Notes under the pieces: generated by a model | Databases searched by the model: none | What the model saw: only the letters and a program-made list of their open reading frames with translations | Told to the model about the DNA's origin: nothing | In this document: piece by piece, positions 54,062-62,251 of the stretch | Layout: every line of letters starts with the position of its first letter | Numbering within the stretch: position 1 is the stretch's first letter | Program-made: the position numbers and the translations under genes | Assembly (NCBI RefSeq): GCF_003293745.1 | Contig: NZ_PTLZ01000001.1 | Span: 310,001-374,000, forward strand | Reading direction: 5' to 3' | DNA from: Herminiimonas fonticola | GTDB taxonomy: Bacteria > Pseudomonadota > Gammaproteobacteria > Burkholderiales > Burkholderiaceae_D | DNA: 64,000 nucleotides

Positions 54062-54750
54062 AATTGCCTTCTCTCAACTCTCAGGTATGGGAATGCACCT
54101 AATCAAGTACTCGGTGCGCTCGTTGCAATAAACAACTGATTCAATCCGATCATTTGCAATCGCAGCCATCCGTCAGAAAAGCTTGTAACTCACTGACTCC
54201 GTGGATGCGATCCGTGTTTATTAAATTCAACGACGCAACTATCAGAGAAGAGGTAAATCGTCGCAATAGATAAAAGCAAGAATGACTGATATTCAGATTG
54301 TGGATATCACGTATTCATGTCGCGATAAAAAATAGGAAGTGTGGATACCACCTATGATTTTTGTGGATAGTACGTAAATTGTTAAGATAATGTGAAGCGA
54401 TTTGCGTGCGAGTTTATGAAAAGTATTTCAGAATTTTTTTGCCTTGTGTGCGCAGTTTTCGGCTTCATTCTGCACGCAGGCTATGGGGGCGTGAGGCATC
54501 CTTGACTGCAGGCTATTGCTATCTCGGACGACGGTAGTAGCATGTGCTTGCTACGCCGATGTAGTCTATGGGCAGCAATTGGTGTTGTAGAAAAATATTT
54601 TCGTTGTTATGGAATAAATCTGTCGCGCCATCGTTTACCTCGATATCAGCGCATTGCTGTGTGTTTTGAAGTCGCCCGACGAAAGCCGTTTGAAAAAACG
54701 ACTTCCTTCTTTCGCTAGTGTCACCCACCTTACCGAAAAGGAATTGCAAA
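54062..54750. promoter_or_regulatory. Long upstream region of oxlT with three phased repeats
   Basis: About 690 bp without a credible gene between the divergent oxlT and PF03640 genes. Three copies of a 15-base motif (54299-54313, 54340-54354, 54362-54376) lie 240-315 bases upstream of the oxlT start. The right-hand part holds the promoter of the secreted-protein gene, with GAAGTCG/CGACTTC inverted (54668-54705) in it. Confidence 0.6.
54299..54376. repeat. Three direct repeats TGTGGATA-NN-AC-N-TA
   Basis: Copies are TGTGGATATCACGTA, TGTGGATACCACCTA and TGTGGATAGTACGTA, starting 41 and 22 bases apart, about four and two helical turns. The middle copy contains the clean dyad GTGG-ATA-CCAC. This looks like a multi-site regulator-binding array. 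Confidence 0.65.
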
Positions 54751-55125
54751 ATGAAACGCTCACTGATTCTGTTCTCCGCTGCTGCTACTCTGGTTTTTTC
54801 CAGCGCTGCTTTTGCACAAACCGCACCCGTCAAAAAAGCTGACGGCATTCTGGTCAACAGCGCAGGCATGACGGTTTACACCTTCGACAAAGACGTCACC
54901 GATAGCGGCAAAAGTACTTGCAACGGTCCTTGCGCTACGAACTGGCCGCCAGTCGCAGCAGGCGATGCCAAACTGAGCCCACCGTACTCGGTAGTTACGC
55001 GTGATGATGGTTCCAAGCAAGTTGCTTACAAAGGCAAGCCTTTGTATCTGTTCGCTGCCGACACAAAAGTTGGCGATCGTAATGGCGACAAAGTGAAAGA
55101 TGTCTGGCACGTGGTCAAGGACTAA
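54751..55125 (+). CDS. Secreted PF03640-type repeat protein (COG4315)
   Basis: A 124-residue secreted protein with a signal peptide (about 1-22, ending AFA). It carries two copies of the lipoprotein-repeat motif: GMTVYTFDKDVTDSGKSTC (core YTFDKD, about 43-48) with CNGPCATNWPP, and KPLYLFAADTKVGD (core LYLFAAD, about 97-103). The family is of unknown function; it often accompanies ECF sigma/anti-sigma pairs. AAAAGGAA lies 9 bases before the ATG. It precedes the ECF sigma gene by 43 bases and may be in its regulon or operon. Confidence 0.88.
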   Translation: MKRSLILFSAAATLVFSSAAFAQTAPVKKADGILVNSAGMTVYTFDKDVTDSGKSTCNGPCATNWPPVAAGDAKLSPPYSVVTRDDGSKQVAYKGKPLYLFAADTKVGDRNGDKVKDVWHVVKD

Positions 55126-55168
55126 GTTGTCCTGATGCAATTGTTGTCGCATCATCGTGGAGCCAGCC

Positions 55169-55675
55169 ATGCAGGATGAGCGCGATCGCCTGATCGCGTG
55201 CATCCCGCGTCTGCGTCGTTACGCCCGCGCACTGATAGGTGATCGCACGGGCGCCGACGATCTGGTGCAAGACACGATGGAGCGCGGCTGGAAAAAATTA
55301 TCGTCATGGCAGCGCGGCAGCGATATGCGCGCATGGCTGTTCGGCATCATGCACAACCTGCACGTCGATCAGCTGCGCCGTCCTCGTATTGCAACTGAAG
55401 TGCTGGATGAAGATACGCCGATGCCGGCGATCAAGGCAACGCAAACCGATGGTCTGGAAATGCGCGATCTGCAATCCGCATTGGCCACACTGCCCGCCGA
55501 GCAAAGAGAAATCCTGTTGCTGGTGGCGCTGGAAGAAATGTCTTATGAAGAAGTGGCGGCAACACTGGGATTGCCTTTGGGCACCGTGATGTCGCGGCTG
55601 TCGCGCGCGCGGCAAAAGTTGCGCGCACACATGGAAGGGCGAGCTGTCGTATCGCCATTGAAGGTAGTCAAATGA
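55169..55675 (+). CDS. ECF RNA polymerase sigma factor
   Basis: A 168-residue ECF sigma factor from the ATG at 55169 (GGAG 7 bases upstream; an in-frame GTG exists at 55157). Region 2 (about 8-75) has YARALIGDRTGADDLVQDTMERGWKK (core ADDLVQDTMERGW) and AWLFGIMHNLHVDQLR. Region 4 (about 105-155) has LPAEQREILLLVALEEMSYEEVA (core LPAEQREILLLV) and the helix-turn-helix PLGTVMSRLSRARQ. It is followed after 10 bases by its anti-sigma gene, and preceded by a secreted protein. Confidence 0.93.
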   Translation: MQDERDRLIACIPRLRRYARALIGDRTGADDLVQDTMERGWKKLSSWQRGSDMRAWLFGIMHNLHVDQLRRPRIATEVLDEDTPMPAIKATQTDGLEMRDLQSALATLPAEQREILLLVALEEMSYEEVAATLGLPLGTVMSRLSRARQKLRAHMEGRAVVSPLKVVK

Positions 55676-55685
55676 GGGCCGTCAA

Positions 55686-56507
55686 ATGAATCAGCTTGCG
55701 GTGACGGAATCAGATCTGCACGCCTACGTCGACGGCTTGCTGAGTGACGCGCGCAGCGAAGAAGTCGCTGCCTATCTGGCTGCGCGGCCGGAAGAGCTGG
55801 CGCGCATGGCTGCTTATCGTGAACAGAATGAAGGATTGCGTGCACTGTTCAATCCGGTACTGGATGAAGCCGTGCCTTCACGCTTGAGGACAGGCCTGGA
55901 AGATCGCGCTTCATCGTTTTCACTTGCGCCATCCTATTTGCGTTTTGCTGCAGGTCTATTGATTGCCATTGTCAGCGGTGCCGGCGGCTGGATGCTGCAC
56001 GGTTCTGCGCAGACCGGTTCGCTGGCCGGCTCGACCATCAAGAATAGCGACGCCCATATCGCGCTGACAGGTTTCGCGCGTCAGGCCGCAATTGCACATG
56101 GTGTCTACACACCGGATGTGCGGCATCCGGTCGAGATCGGTGCCGACCAGGAAGATCAGCTGGTGACATGGTTATCCAAGCGCACAGGTGCGGACATGCA
56201 CCCACCGAAATTGGGCAAGCTCGGTTACGAACTGGTAGGTGGTCGCTTGTTGCCGGGCGAGAGTGGCAGCCCGGTCGCGCAATTCATGTATCAGGAAGCG
56301 GGAGGTCAACGCCTGACCTTGTATGTTTCTACCGATCAGGCACAGAACAAGGACACCGGCTTCCGCTTCGCGCAGCAAGGCGCGGTCAATGTGTTTTACT
56401 GGATAGACGGCAAGTTCGGCTATGCCTTGTCAGGTGGCGTGAATAAAGCTGAGCTGGCGAAGATCGCGCATGTGGTCTATGAGCAACTGGAGACCAAGCC
56501 GCAGTGA
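55686..56507 (+). CDS. Membrane anti-sigma factor
   Basis: A 273-residue protein with the N-terminal anti-sigma helix pattern ESDLHAYVDGLLSDARSEEVAAYL (core LHAYVDGLLSDAR, about 11-23), a single membrane helix (about 91-111) and a periplasmic sensor domain (about 115-270). The zinc-binding H-x3-C-x2-C of many ECF anti-sigma factors is absent; the His in DLHAY remains but no Cys follow, so it is not a redox-zinc type. The periplasmic part resembles the domain of transmembrane transcriptional regulators found with such sigma factors. It is cotranscribed with the sigma gene. Confidence 0.87.
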   Translation: MNQLAVTESDLHAYVDGLLSDARSEEVAAYLAARPEELARMAAYREQNEGLRALFNPVLDEAVPSRLRTGLEDRASSFSLAPSYLRFAAGLLIAIVSGAGGWMLHGSAQTGSLAGSTIKNSDAHIALTGFARQAAIAHGVYTPDVRHPVEIGADQEDQLVTWLSKRTGADMHPPKLGKLGYELVGGRLLPGESGSPVAQFMYQEAGGQRLTLYVSTDQAQNKDTGFRFAQQGAVNVFYWIDGKFGYALSGGVNKAELAKIAHVVYEQLETKPQ

Positions 56508-56594
56508 GTCGTCATCACATCTTCGTGTAGAGTTCTTCCGAAGGCGCTCGATGCAATGCAAGTCATTTGAGAATACTAAAATCAGGAGACCAGC

Positions 56595-56942
56595 ATGAAC
56601 TACCAGGGATCATGTCATTGCGGCAAACTCAAATTCAAGGCCGAAGGCGAAATCAAGCAAGTCCTCGAATGCAATTGTTCGTATTGCGCGCGCAAGGGCG
56701 CATTGCTGTGGTTTGTACCGCGCGCGAAGTTTATCTTCCATGCTGGTGAAAACGAATCAAGCGTCTACAAATTCAACAAGCACGTCATCGCCCATCACTT
56801 TTGCCCGACTTGCGGTTGCCAGCCTTTTGCCTTCGGCAAGGATCCATCCGGTAACGAGATCGCGGCGATCAATGCCCGCTGTCTGGAAGGTGTCGATACT
56901 GCTGTGCTGCCGCATCAAGTTTACGACGGCAAGCACTCATGA
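56595..56942 (+). CDS. GFA/CENP-V-family zinc protein
   Basis: A 115-residue glutathione-dependent formaldehyde-activating-family protein. The zinc-binding cysteines are in GSCHCGKL (5-12), CNCSYCARKG (about 29-38) and FCPTCGCQPF (about 73-82). Single-domain GFA proteins of this size are widespread and few have known substrates. AGGAG precedes the ATG by 5 bases. It is monocistronic, convergent with the pirin gene. Confidence 0.9.
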   Translation: MNYQGSCHCGKLKFKAEGEIKQVLECNCSYCARKGALLWFVPRAKFIFHAGENESSVYKFNKHVIAHHFCPTCGCQPFAFGKDPSGNEIAAINARCLEGVDTAVLPHQVYDGKHS

Positions 56943-56978
56943 GACATCGCGGGTTTTTATAGCGTTGCGCAGTCTCGT

Positions 56979-57896
56979 TCAGGGATAGCCGACCGGCGTG
57001 CCGGGAATATCCGGCATGGGAATGAATTCGGTTTCGCCCGGGACGTCGGCAAAGCGCCGTCCCTTCCAATCTTCCCTGGCTTGTTCCAGTCTATCCAGCG
57101 AGCTGGAAACAAAATTCCACATCAGGTAACGCGAACCATCCATGGGTTCGCCACCCAGCAGCATCAGCTTTGTGATTCCGGGTCCAACACCACGCAGTGT
57201 GACGGCTGTGTTTGCCTTCAATACCAGTAATTGGCCCGCATTGAAGATGCCGTCTCGCCCCAGATCCAGCTGACCTTCGATCACATACATTGCCTGCTCT
57301 GGGTATTCCGCAGGTACATCCAGTCTTGCGCCAGCCTGCAGTTGCACATCGACATAAAACAGATCGGACAAGGTGGCGACCGGCGATTTTTTGCCGAAGA
57401 AACTGCCGGCAATAATTTTTGCAGTCGCGCCATCGCCTTCGATGATGGGCAATTGATCGGCGGCAGTATGTTGAAAGGCCGGATCTATTTCTTCATATTT
57501 CTTTGGTAACGCAACCCAGCATTGCAAGCCGTATAGCGATGAGCCCTTGGCACGCAATGCCGCGCCTGTGCGTTCCGAATGCACGATGCCGCTGCCGGCC
57601 GTCATCCAGTTGACCGCGCCTGGTTTGATTGTTTGAATCGAACCTACGCTATCGCGATGTTCGATTTCGCCATCGTATAAATACGTGACAGTAGCGAGGC
57701 CGATGTGCGGATGTGGTCGTACATCCAGTCCGCGTCCCGCAATAAATGCATGCGGCCCCATTTGATCGAGAAAGACGAAAGGACCGACCATGCGCTTTTG
57801 CGTTGTCGGCAAGGCGCGACGTACTTCAAAATTGTCGCCGAGGTCACGCGTGCGCGGGACGACGACGGTTTCCAGTGCGCTTTGGTCGGTATCCAT
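56979..57896 (-). CDS. Pirin-family protein
   Basis: A 305-residue bicupin. The N-terminal cupin has the metal-binding pattern RPHPHIGLATVTYLYDG (core RPHPHIGLATV, about 61-71), then EIEHRDS and MTAGSGIVHSE (about 97-107). The C-terminal cupin (about 165-260) is degenerate, as usual. Pirins may act as quercetin 2,3-dioxygenases or regulators. It lies 18 bases downstream of the OsmC-family gene, on the same strand, and the two are probably an operon. Confidence 0.92.
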   Translation of the reverse strand: MDTDQSALETVVVPRTRDLGDNFEVRRALPTTQKRMVGPFVFLDQMGPHAFIAGRGLDVRPHPHIGLATVTYLYDGEIEHRDSVGSIQTIKPGAVNWMTAGSGIVHSERTGAALRAKGSSLYGLQCWVALPKKYEEIDPAFQHTAADQLPIIEGDGATAKIIAGSFFGKKSPVATLSDLFYVDVQLQAGARLDVPAEYPEQAMYVIEGQLDLGRDGIFNAGQLLVLKANTAVTLRGVGPGITKLMLLGGEPMDGSRYLMWNFVSSSLDRLEQAREDWKGRRFADVPGETEFIPMPDIPGTPVGYP

Positions 57897-57914
57897 AATC
57901 TATCCAGACTTGGT

Positions 57915-58307
57915 TTAGTTGGCTTGCGTAACGATCTTGATTTCGCCTGACAGTGCTTTGTGTACCGGGCATTTATCGGCGATCTTGTTCAGACTGTCTT
58001 TTTGCTCAGCACTCAGATTGCCGTGATAGTGCAGCGTGCGATTGAATACATAGACGCCATCCTGTTCGCCCGCGACGACGGTTACATCGACTTTTTCCAG
58101 CGGGATTTCCTTGCGGCCAGCATACATATTAAGCGTGACTGCGGTGCATGCGCCCAAGGCTGCTGCCAACAAATCGTGCGGTACAAAACCTGCATCATCA
58201 CCACCGAATGCGGATGGCGCATCAGCGATCAAGCTGTGCGGGCCGGCGCTGACGATCTGTTGCAGCTTGCCTGCGCCTTTGGTTACTTTAATTTCGGTTT
58301 GTGCCAT
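57915..58307 (-). CDS. OsmC-family peroxiredoxin-like protein
   Basis: A 130-residue protein with the two OsmC/Ohr cysteines: GACTAVTLNMYAGRK (about 53) and KCPVHKAL (about 114). It has the central helix ALGACTAVTLNMYAG and the YcfA-free beta half. The family reduces organic hydroperoxides; this member belongs to the YhfA/OsmC-like group rather than Ohr by its CPVHK motif. It is upstream of the pirin gene, suggesting an oxidative-stress pair. Confidence 0.9.
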   Translation of the reverse strand: MAQTEIKVTKGAGKLQQIVSAGPHSLIADAPSAFGGDDAGFVPHDLLAAALGACTAVTLNMYAGRKEIPLEKVDVTVVAGEQDGVYVFNRTLHYHGNLSAEQKDSLNKIADKCPVHKALSGEIKIVTQAN

Positions 58308-58478
58308 CTGTAATATCCTTAATTTGATGCGTGATTGATAGGTGAATTGGCACGATCCTGCAAGGGATCAAGCGTGAGCATCACTATAGCCTAGGCGGAA
58401 ATACACTGTCTTGACTTAGGCTAGCTTTGCCAATTTGTAATCTTGCCAAAAATTCATTCAAGCATAAAAAGCCTCAGC

Positions 58479-58497
58479 TCTTATATATGACATAAGA
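58479..58497. promoter_or_regulatory. Operator-like dyad upstream of isocitrate dehydrogenase
   Basis: TCTTATATATGACATAAGA: the outer six pairs TCTTAT/ATAAGA are perfect around a seven-base core. It lies 79 bases before the isocitrate dehydrogenase ATG, in an AT-rich promoter region. The regulator is not known from this sequence. Confidence 0.55.
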
Positions 58498-58575
58498 CTT
58501 TTGAGTTAAACTAGGTCTGGCTTTTACACAAAGTTATTCGCGCTTTTATTATCTTGATCATGGATAGGACACAAC

Positions 58576-59622
58576 ATGCTTAACCCTGGCACGCAGCAAC
58601 AAATTCCGGTAACGCTTATTCCCGGTGATGGTATCGGCCCTGAAATCGTTGATGTCGTTGAACGTGTGTTCGATGCGCTGGGCAATCCATTTGCATGGGA
58701 CAAGCAGCAGGCCGGCCTGAATGCATTTGAAAAAAGCGGTGATTTGTTACCCGAAACAACGCTCAGCAGCATTCGCCAGACCGGCCTCGCATTGAAAGGC
58801 CCGCTGACTACGCCTATCGGTGGCGGCTTCCGTTCGGTCAATGTGCGCCTGCGCGAAACCTTCCAGCTCTACGCCAATGTGCGTCCGGCCCGCACCATCG
58901 TGCCCGGCGGTCGTTACGAAAAAATCGATCTGGTCATGGTGCGTGAAAATCTGGAAGGCCTGTACGTCGGTCACGAACATTACGTCCCTATCGGCGACGA
59001 TGCGCATGCCGTCGCGATGGCGACTGGCATCAATACGCGCGCCGGCAGCCGTCGCATCGCCAAGTTCGCCTTCGACTATGCAGTGCGCAACAATCGCAAG
59101 AAAGTCACTATCGTCCACAAGGCCAATGTGCTGAAAGCATTGACCGGACTGTTTCTGGAAACGGCCAAACAAGTTGGCCTCAACTACGCAGATCAAATCG
59201 AATTCAATGACCGGATCGTCGATGCCTGTGCGATGCAACTGGTATTGAACCCGTGGCAATTCGATGTGCTGGTATCGACCAATCTGTTTGGCGACATCCT
59301 GTCCGATCAAATCGCCGGCCTGGTTGGCGGCCTCGGCATGGCACCGGGTGCGAATATCGGCGAAGGCGCAGCCATTTTTGAAGCGGTGCATGGCTCCGCA
59401 CCGGATATAGCAGGGCAGGGTTTGGCAAATCCAACCGCATTGTTGCTGGCTGCAGCGTTGATGGCGGAACACAAGGGCTTGCATAAAGTGGCACGCGATT
59501 TGCGCGATGCAATCGATGCGACTGTCGCGACGGTAGATGGCCGCACCGCAGATATTGGCGGCAAGGTATCGACTTCCAAATACGGTGATTTGCTGATCGA
59601 ACGTATCCGCGATAAAAAATAA
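58576..59622 (+). CDS. NAD-type isocitrate dehydrogenase (isopropylmalate dehydrogenase-like family)
   Basis: A 348-residue decarboxylating dehydrogenase. Signatures are TLIPGDGIGPEI (about 13-24), RLRETFQLYANVRPAR (core FQLYANVRP, about 96-104), RENLEGLYVG (about 117-126) and NLFGDILSDQIAGLVGGLGMAPGANIG (core NLFGDILSDQIAG, about 236-248). The short length and the RENLEGLY motif fit the NAD-dependent isocitrate dehydrogenase-like group of beta-proteobacteria, distinct from the longer NADP enzyme. An isopropylmalate or tartrate dehydrogenase role is less likely. A dyad in its promoter suggests dedicated regulation. Confidence 0.87.
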   Translation: MLNPGTQQQIPVTLIPGDGIGPEIVDVVERVFDALGNPFAWDKQQAGLNAFEKSGDLLPETTLSSIRQTGLALKGPLTTPIGGGFRSVNVRLRETFQLYANVRPARTIVPGGRYEKIDLVMVRENLEGLYVGHEHYVPIGDDAHAVAMATGINTRAGSRRIAKFAFDYAVRNNRKKVTIVHKANVLKALTGLFLETAKQVGLNYADQIEFNDRIVDACAMQLVLNPWQFDVLVSTNLFGDILSDQIAGLVGGLGMAPGANIGEGAAIFEAVHGSAPDIAGQGLANPTALLLAAALMAEHKGLHKVARDLRDAIDATVATVDGRTADIGGKVSTSKYGDLLIERIRDKK

Positions 59623-59695
59623 GAGCTTTGATTTTTGGCGATTGCAATACTGTGAGGTTGCAATCAGTTGAAATGAATAAACTGTTTGTTCAAGG

Positions 59696-59728
59696 AAAGC
59701 GCGTCGTGCGAACCACGACGCGCTTTTG
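59696..59728. terminator. Bidirectional hairpin terminator
   Basis: AAAGCGCGTCGTG/CACGACGCGCTTT with a five-base loop, followed by TG and TCTTT. It lies between the isocitrate dehydrogenase gene and the convergent DUF454 gene. Confidence 0.75.
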
Positions 59729-59745
59729 TCTTTCCGGCCAAGGAT

Positions 59746-60183
59746 TTAGTTGTGCGGCGGCTTTGAGTGTGGAGGACGTGTCGGTATTCGCAGCACCATT
59801 GCAGCACCGATTGCACCCAAGACTAGCAAGATCACTTGTATCCATGGCCGATCCGAGAAAGTCCAGATGGATACGCCCAGCATCAACACCATGGAAATGA
59901 TCGCCACGTATTTGGTCCGACGCGTCAGGCTGCGATGCTCTTGCCAGTTGCGCAGCATCGGACCGAGCAGCGGATGCTGCAACATCCATTGATGTACACG
60001 CGGGGATGCTTTGGCGAAGCAGGCGGCTGCGACTAGAACGAAGGGTGTGGTTGGCAGTCCCGGCAAAAATATGCCGATCACTCCCAGTACCAAGGCCACG
60101 CCACCGGCAAACCCGTACAGCATCCTGGTCAGACGCGACAATGGTTTGCTTTGAATTACCGGTACGGGGTGTTGAGTAGTCAT
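59746..60183 (-). CDS. DUF454 (YbaN-like) membrane protein
   Basis: A 145-residue membrane protein from the ATG at 60183 (the frame is open to 60261, which would run into prpE). Helices are at about 20-60 and 90-125. The family signature LPTTPFVLVAAACFAKASPR (core LPTTPFVLVAAACFAK, about 43-58) is followed by HPLLGPMLRNWQEH. YbaN proteins are of unknown function. It is downstream of prpE on the same strand, 55 bases apart, and may be read through from it. Confidence 0.88.
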   Translation of the reverse strand: MTTQHPVPVIQSKPLSRLTRMLYGFAGGVALVLGVIGIFLPGLPTTPFVLVAAACFAKASPRVHQWMLQHPLLGPMLRNWQEHRSLTRRTKYVAIISMVLMLGVSIWTFSDRPWIQVILLVLGAIGAAMVLRIPTRPPHSKPPHN

Positions 60184-60238
60184 GAAACAAATGCAAATTA
60201 GTGACAAGCAAGAATACATCTCTTTGTATGGTCTTTTA

Positions 60239-62161
60239 TCAAGGACATGTGTTCTTTTCATTTGCCTCTATCGCAGTACGTATCTGCTGCAAGGCCGCCG
60301 GATCTTCTATCACTGATAACTCGCCAGGATCGCGTCCTTCACAAATCGCCTGTATCGCGCGCCGCACCAGCTTGCCGGAACGCGTCTTCGGCAAGGCGCT
60401 GACAAAGTACACATGCGATGGCCGGGCGATGGGCCCGAGTCGCTGATCCACCACTTTCATGATTTCGGCTTCCAGCTTTTTTGCATCATCGGGGTTGGCA
60501 GCTGCCGCTGCATTTTTCAAAATCACGAACGCGACAGCGCACTGTCCCTTGACGGGATTTTCGACGCCGACGACCGCGACTTCCGACACATTGCCGTGGC
60601 TGGAAATGCTTTCTTCGATTTCGCGCGTGCCTAATCTATGTCCTGCGACATTGATGACGTCATCCGTGCGCCCGAGGATAAAGTAGTAGCCATCGGCATC
60701 GCGTATGCCCCAGTCGAAGGTTGAATACGCTACACGTTTGAAATTGCGCCAGTAAGTACTGACAAAGCGCTGGTCGTCGCCGTACAGGGTTTGCAGACAG
60801 CCGGGCGGTAATGGCCCTTCGATGACGACCACACCTTTTTCATTGGCGGTACATTCTTCACCTGTATCTTCATTGATGATCTTGGCCTTGTAGCCGTACA
60901 TGGGCAGGCCGGGGCTGCCCGAGCGTGTGGGTTTGTCGCCTACGCCTTTGGCCACCGAGATGATGGGCCAGCCGGTTTCTGTCTGCCAGTAATTGTCGAT
61001 GACAGGCACGCCGAGCACATTGGCTATCCAATCGGATGTGGTTTGATCCAAGGGCTCGCCTGCCAGATACAGCGCTTTCAGTGAAGACAGATCGTGTTTC
61101 TGCAACAGTTCCAGCGGCTGCTTCTTCAGCACGCGTATCGCGGTCGGTGCCGACGACATGCGCGTGACCTTGTATTTTTCCACGATGCTCCACCAGATGG
61201 ATGCGTCCGGCCGTATCGGCAAACCTTCGTACAAAATGGTCGTCATGCCTGCCAGCAAGGGGCCGTAGATGATGTAAGAGTGGCCGACCACCCAGCCTAT
61301 ATCCGAAGTGCAGAAAAAAGTTTCGCCAGCCTTGCCGCAAAAGATCAAATCCATGGAAGTCGCCAGCGCCACTGCGTAACCGCCGACATCGCGTAATACC
61401 CCTTTGGGTTTGCCGGTGGTGCCTGACGTATACAAGATGTAGGACGGCGCATTCGATTCCAGCCATGTCACCGGCACTGCGGCGTCCATATGTTGTTTGC
61501 GTAATGTCGCGTAATCGACGTCGCGTCCTGCCACTGTCTTCATGGCTGCCAGGCCTCTATCCAGCATCAACACATGGGCCGGCTTGTGCTCCGCCAGTGC
61601 GATGGCTTCATCCAGCATGCATTTGTAGGCTGTGACGTGACAGCCGCGTGAACCGGCATCAGCCGAGATGATCAAGAGCGGTGTCGCATCATCGATGCGG
61701 GTCGCCAGACTGGTCGATGCAAAACCGCCGAAGACCACCGAATGGACCGCGCCTATGCGTGCGCAAGCCAGCATCGCGAATGCCGCTTCAGCAACCATGG
61801 GCATGTAAATCAAAACGCGATCGCCTTGTTTTACGCCCAGCGCTTGCATCATCGCGGCACTGCGATTTACCTCAGTATGCAACTGCGCGTAGGTATACGT
61901 GGCCTCAGTGTCGGTCTCGGTAGAGATCGCGACCAAGGCCGGCTGATCAGCACGCGTTGCCAGATGCCTATCCACCGCGTTGTAACAAAGATTGGTCTCG
62001 CCATCGACAAACCATTTGGCAAACGGCGGCTTGTCGTAATCCAGCGTCTTGCGGTATGGCTTGTGCCAATCTATACGTTGGGCCTGCGTAGCCCAAAAGC
62101 TTTGCGGGTCATCAACTGATGAACGGTAAAACGCATCATATGCTGCGGCATCGAAACTCAT
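60239..62161 (-). CDS. prpE: Propionyl-CoA synthetase PrpE
   Basis: A 640-residue acyl-CoA synthetase that activates propionate with ATP and CoA. It begins with the ACAS N-terminal domain YDAFYRSSVDDPQSFWATQAQRIDW (core FWATQAQRIDW, about 22-32). The AMP-binding motif YTSGTTGKPKGVLRD is near 247, with WVVGHSYI, the hinge and C-terminal SGKLVRR (about 610) carrying the catalytic Lys of the family (K in GKLVRR). The length matches PrpE (about 630). It is the last prp gene, 90 bases after prpD. Confidence 0.93.
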   Translation of the reverse strand: MSFDAAAYDAFYRSSVDDPQSFWATQAQRIDWHKPYRKTLDYDKPPFAKWFVDGETNLCYNAVDRHLATRADQPALVAISTETDTEATYTYAQLHTEVNRSAAMMQALGVKQGDRVLIYMPMVAEAAFAMLACARIGAVHSVVFGGFASTSLATRIDDATPLLIISADAGSRGCHVTAYKCMLDEAIALAEHKPAHVLMLDRGLAAMKTVAGRDVDYATLRKQHMDAAVPVTWLESNAPSYILYTSGTTGKPKGVLRDVGGYAVALATSMDLIFCGKAGETFFCTSDIGWVVGHSYIIYGPLLAGMTTILYEGLPIRPDASIWWSIVEKYKVTRMSSAPTAIRVLKKQPLELLQKHDLSSLKALYLAGEPLDQTTSDWIANVLGVPVIDNYWQTETGWPIISVAKGVGDKPTRSGSPGLPMYGYKAKIINEDTGEECTANEKGVVVIEGPLPPGCLQTLYGDDQRFVSTYWRNFKRVAYSTFDWGIRDADGYYFILGRTDDVINVAGHRLGTREIEESISSHGNVSEVAVVGVENPVKGQCAVAFVILKNAAAAANPDDAKKLEAEIMKVVDQRLGPIARPSHVYFVSALPKTRSGKLVRRAIQAICEGRDPGELSVIEDPAALQQIRTAIEANEKNTCP

Positions 62162-62251
62162 AAGTCTCCTCCGGCCAGATAAATCATGTCTGTGTTCTTA
62201 TCGTGAAACGGCCTGTGCCGATACTGATGCCGACGCAGGCGGTACGGCCGG

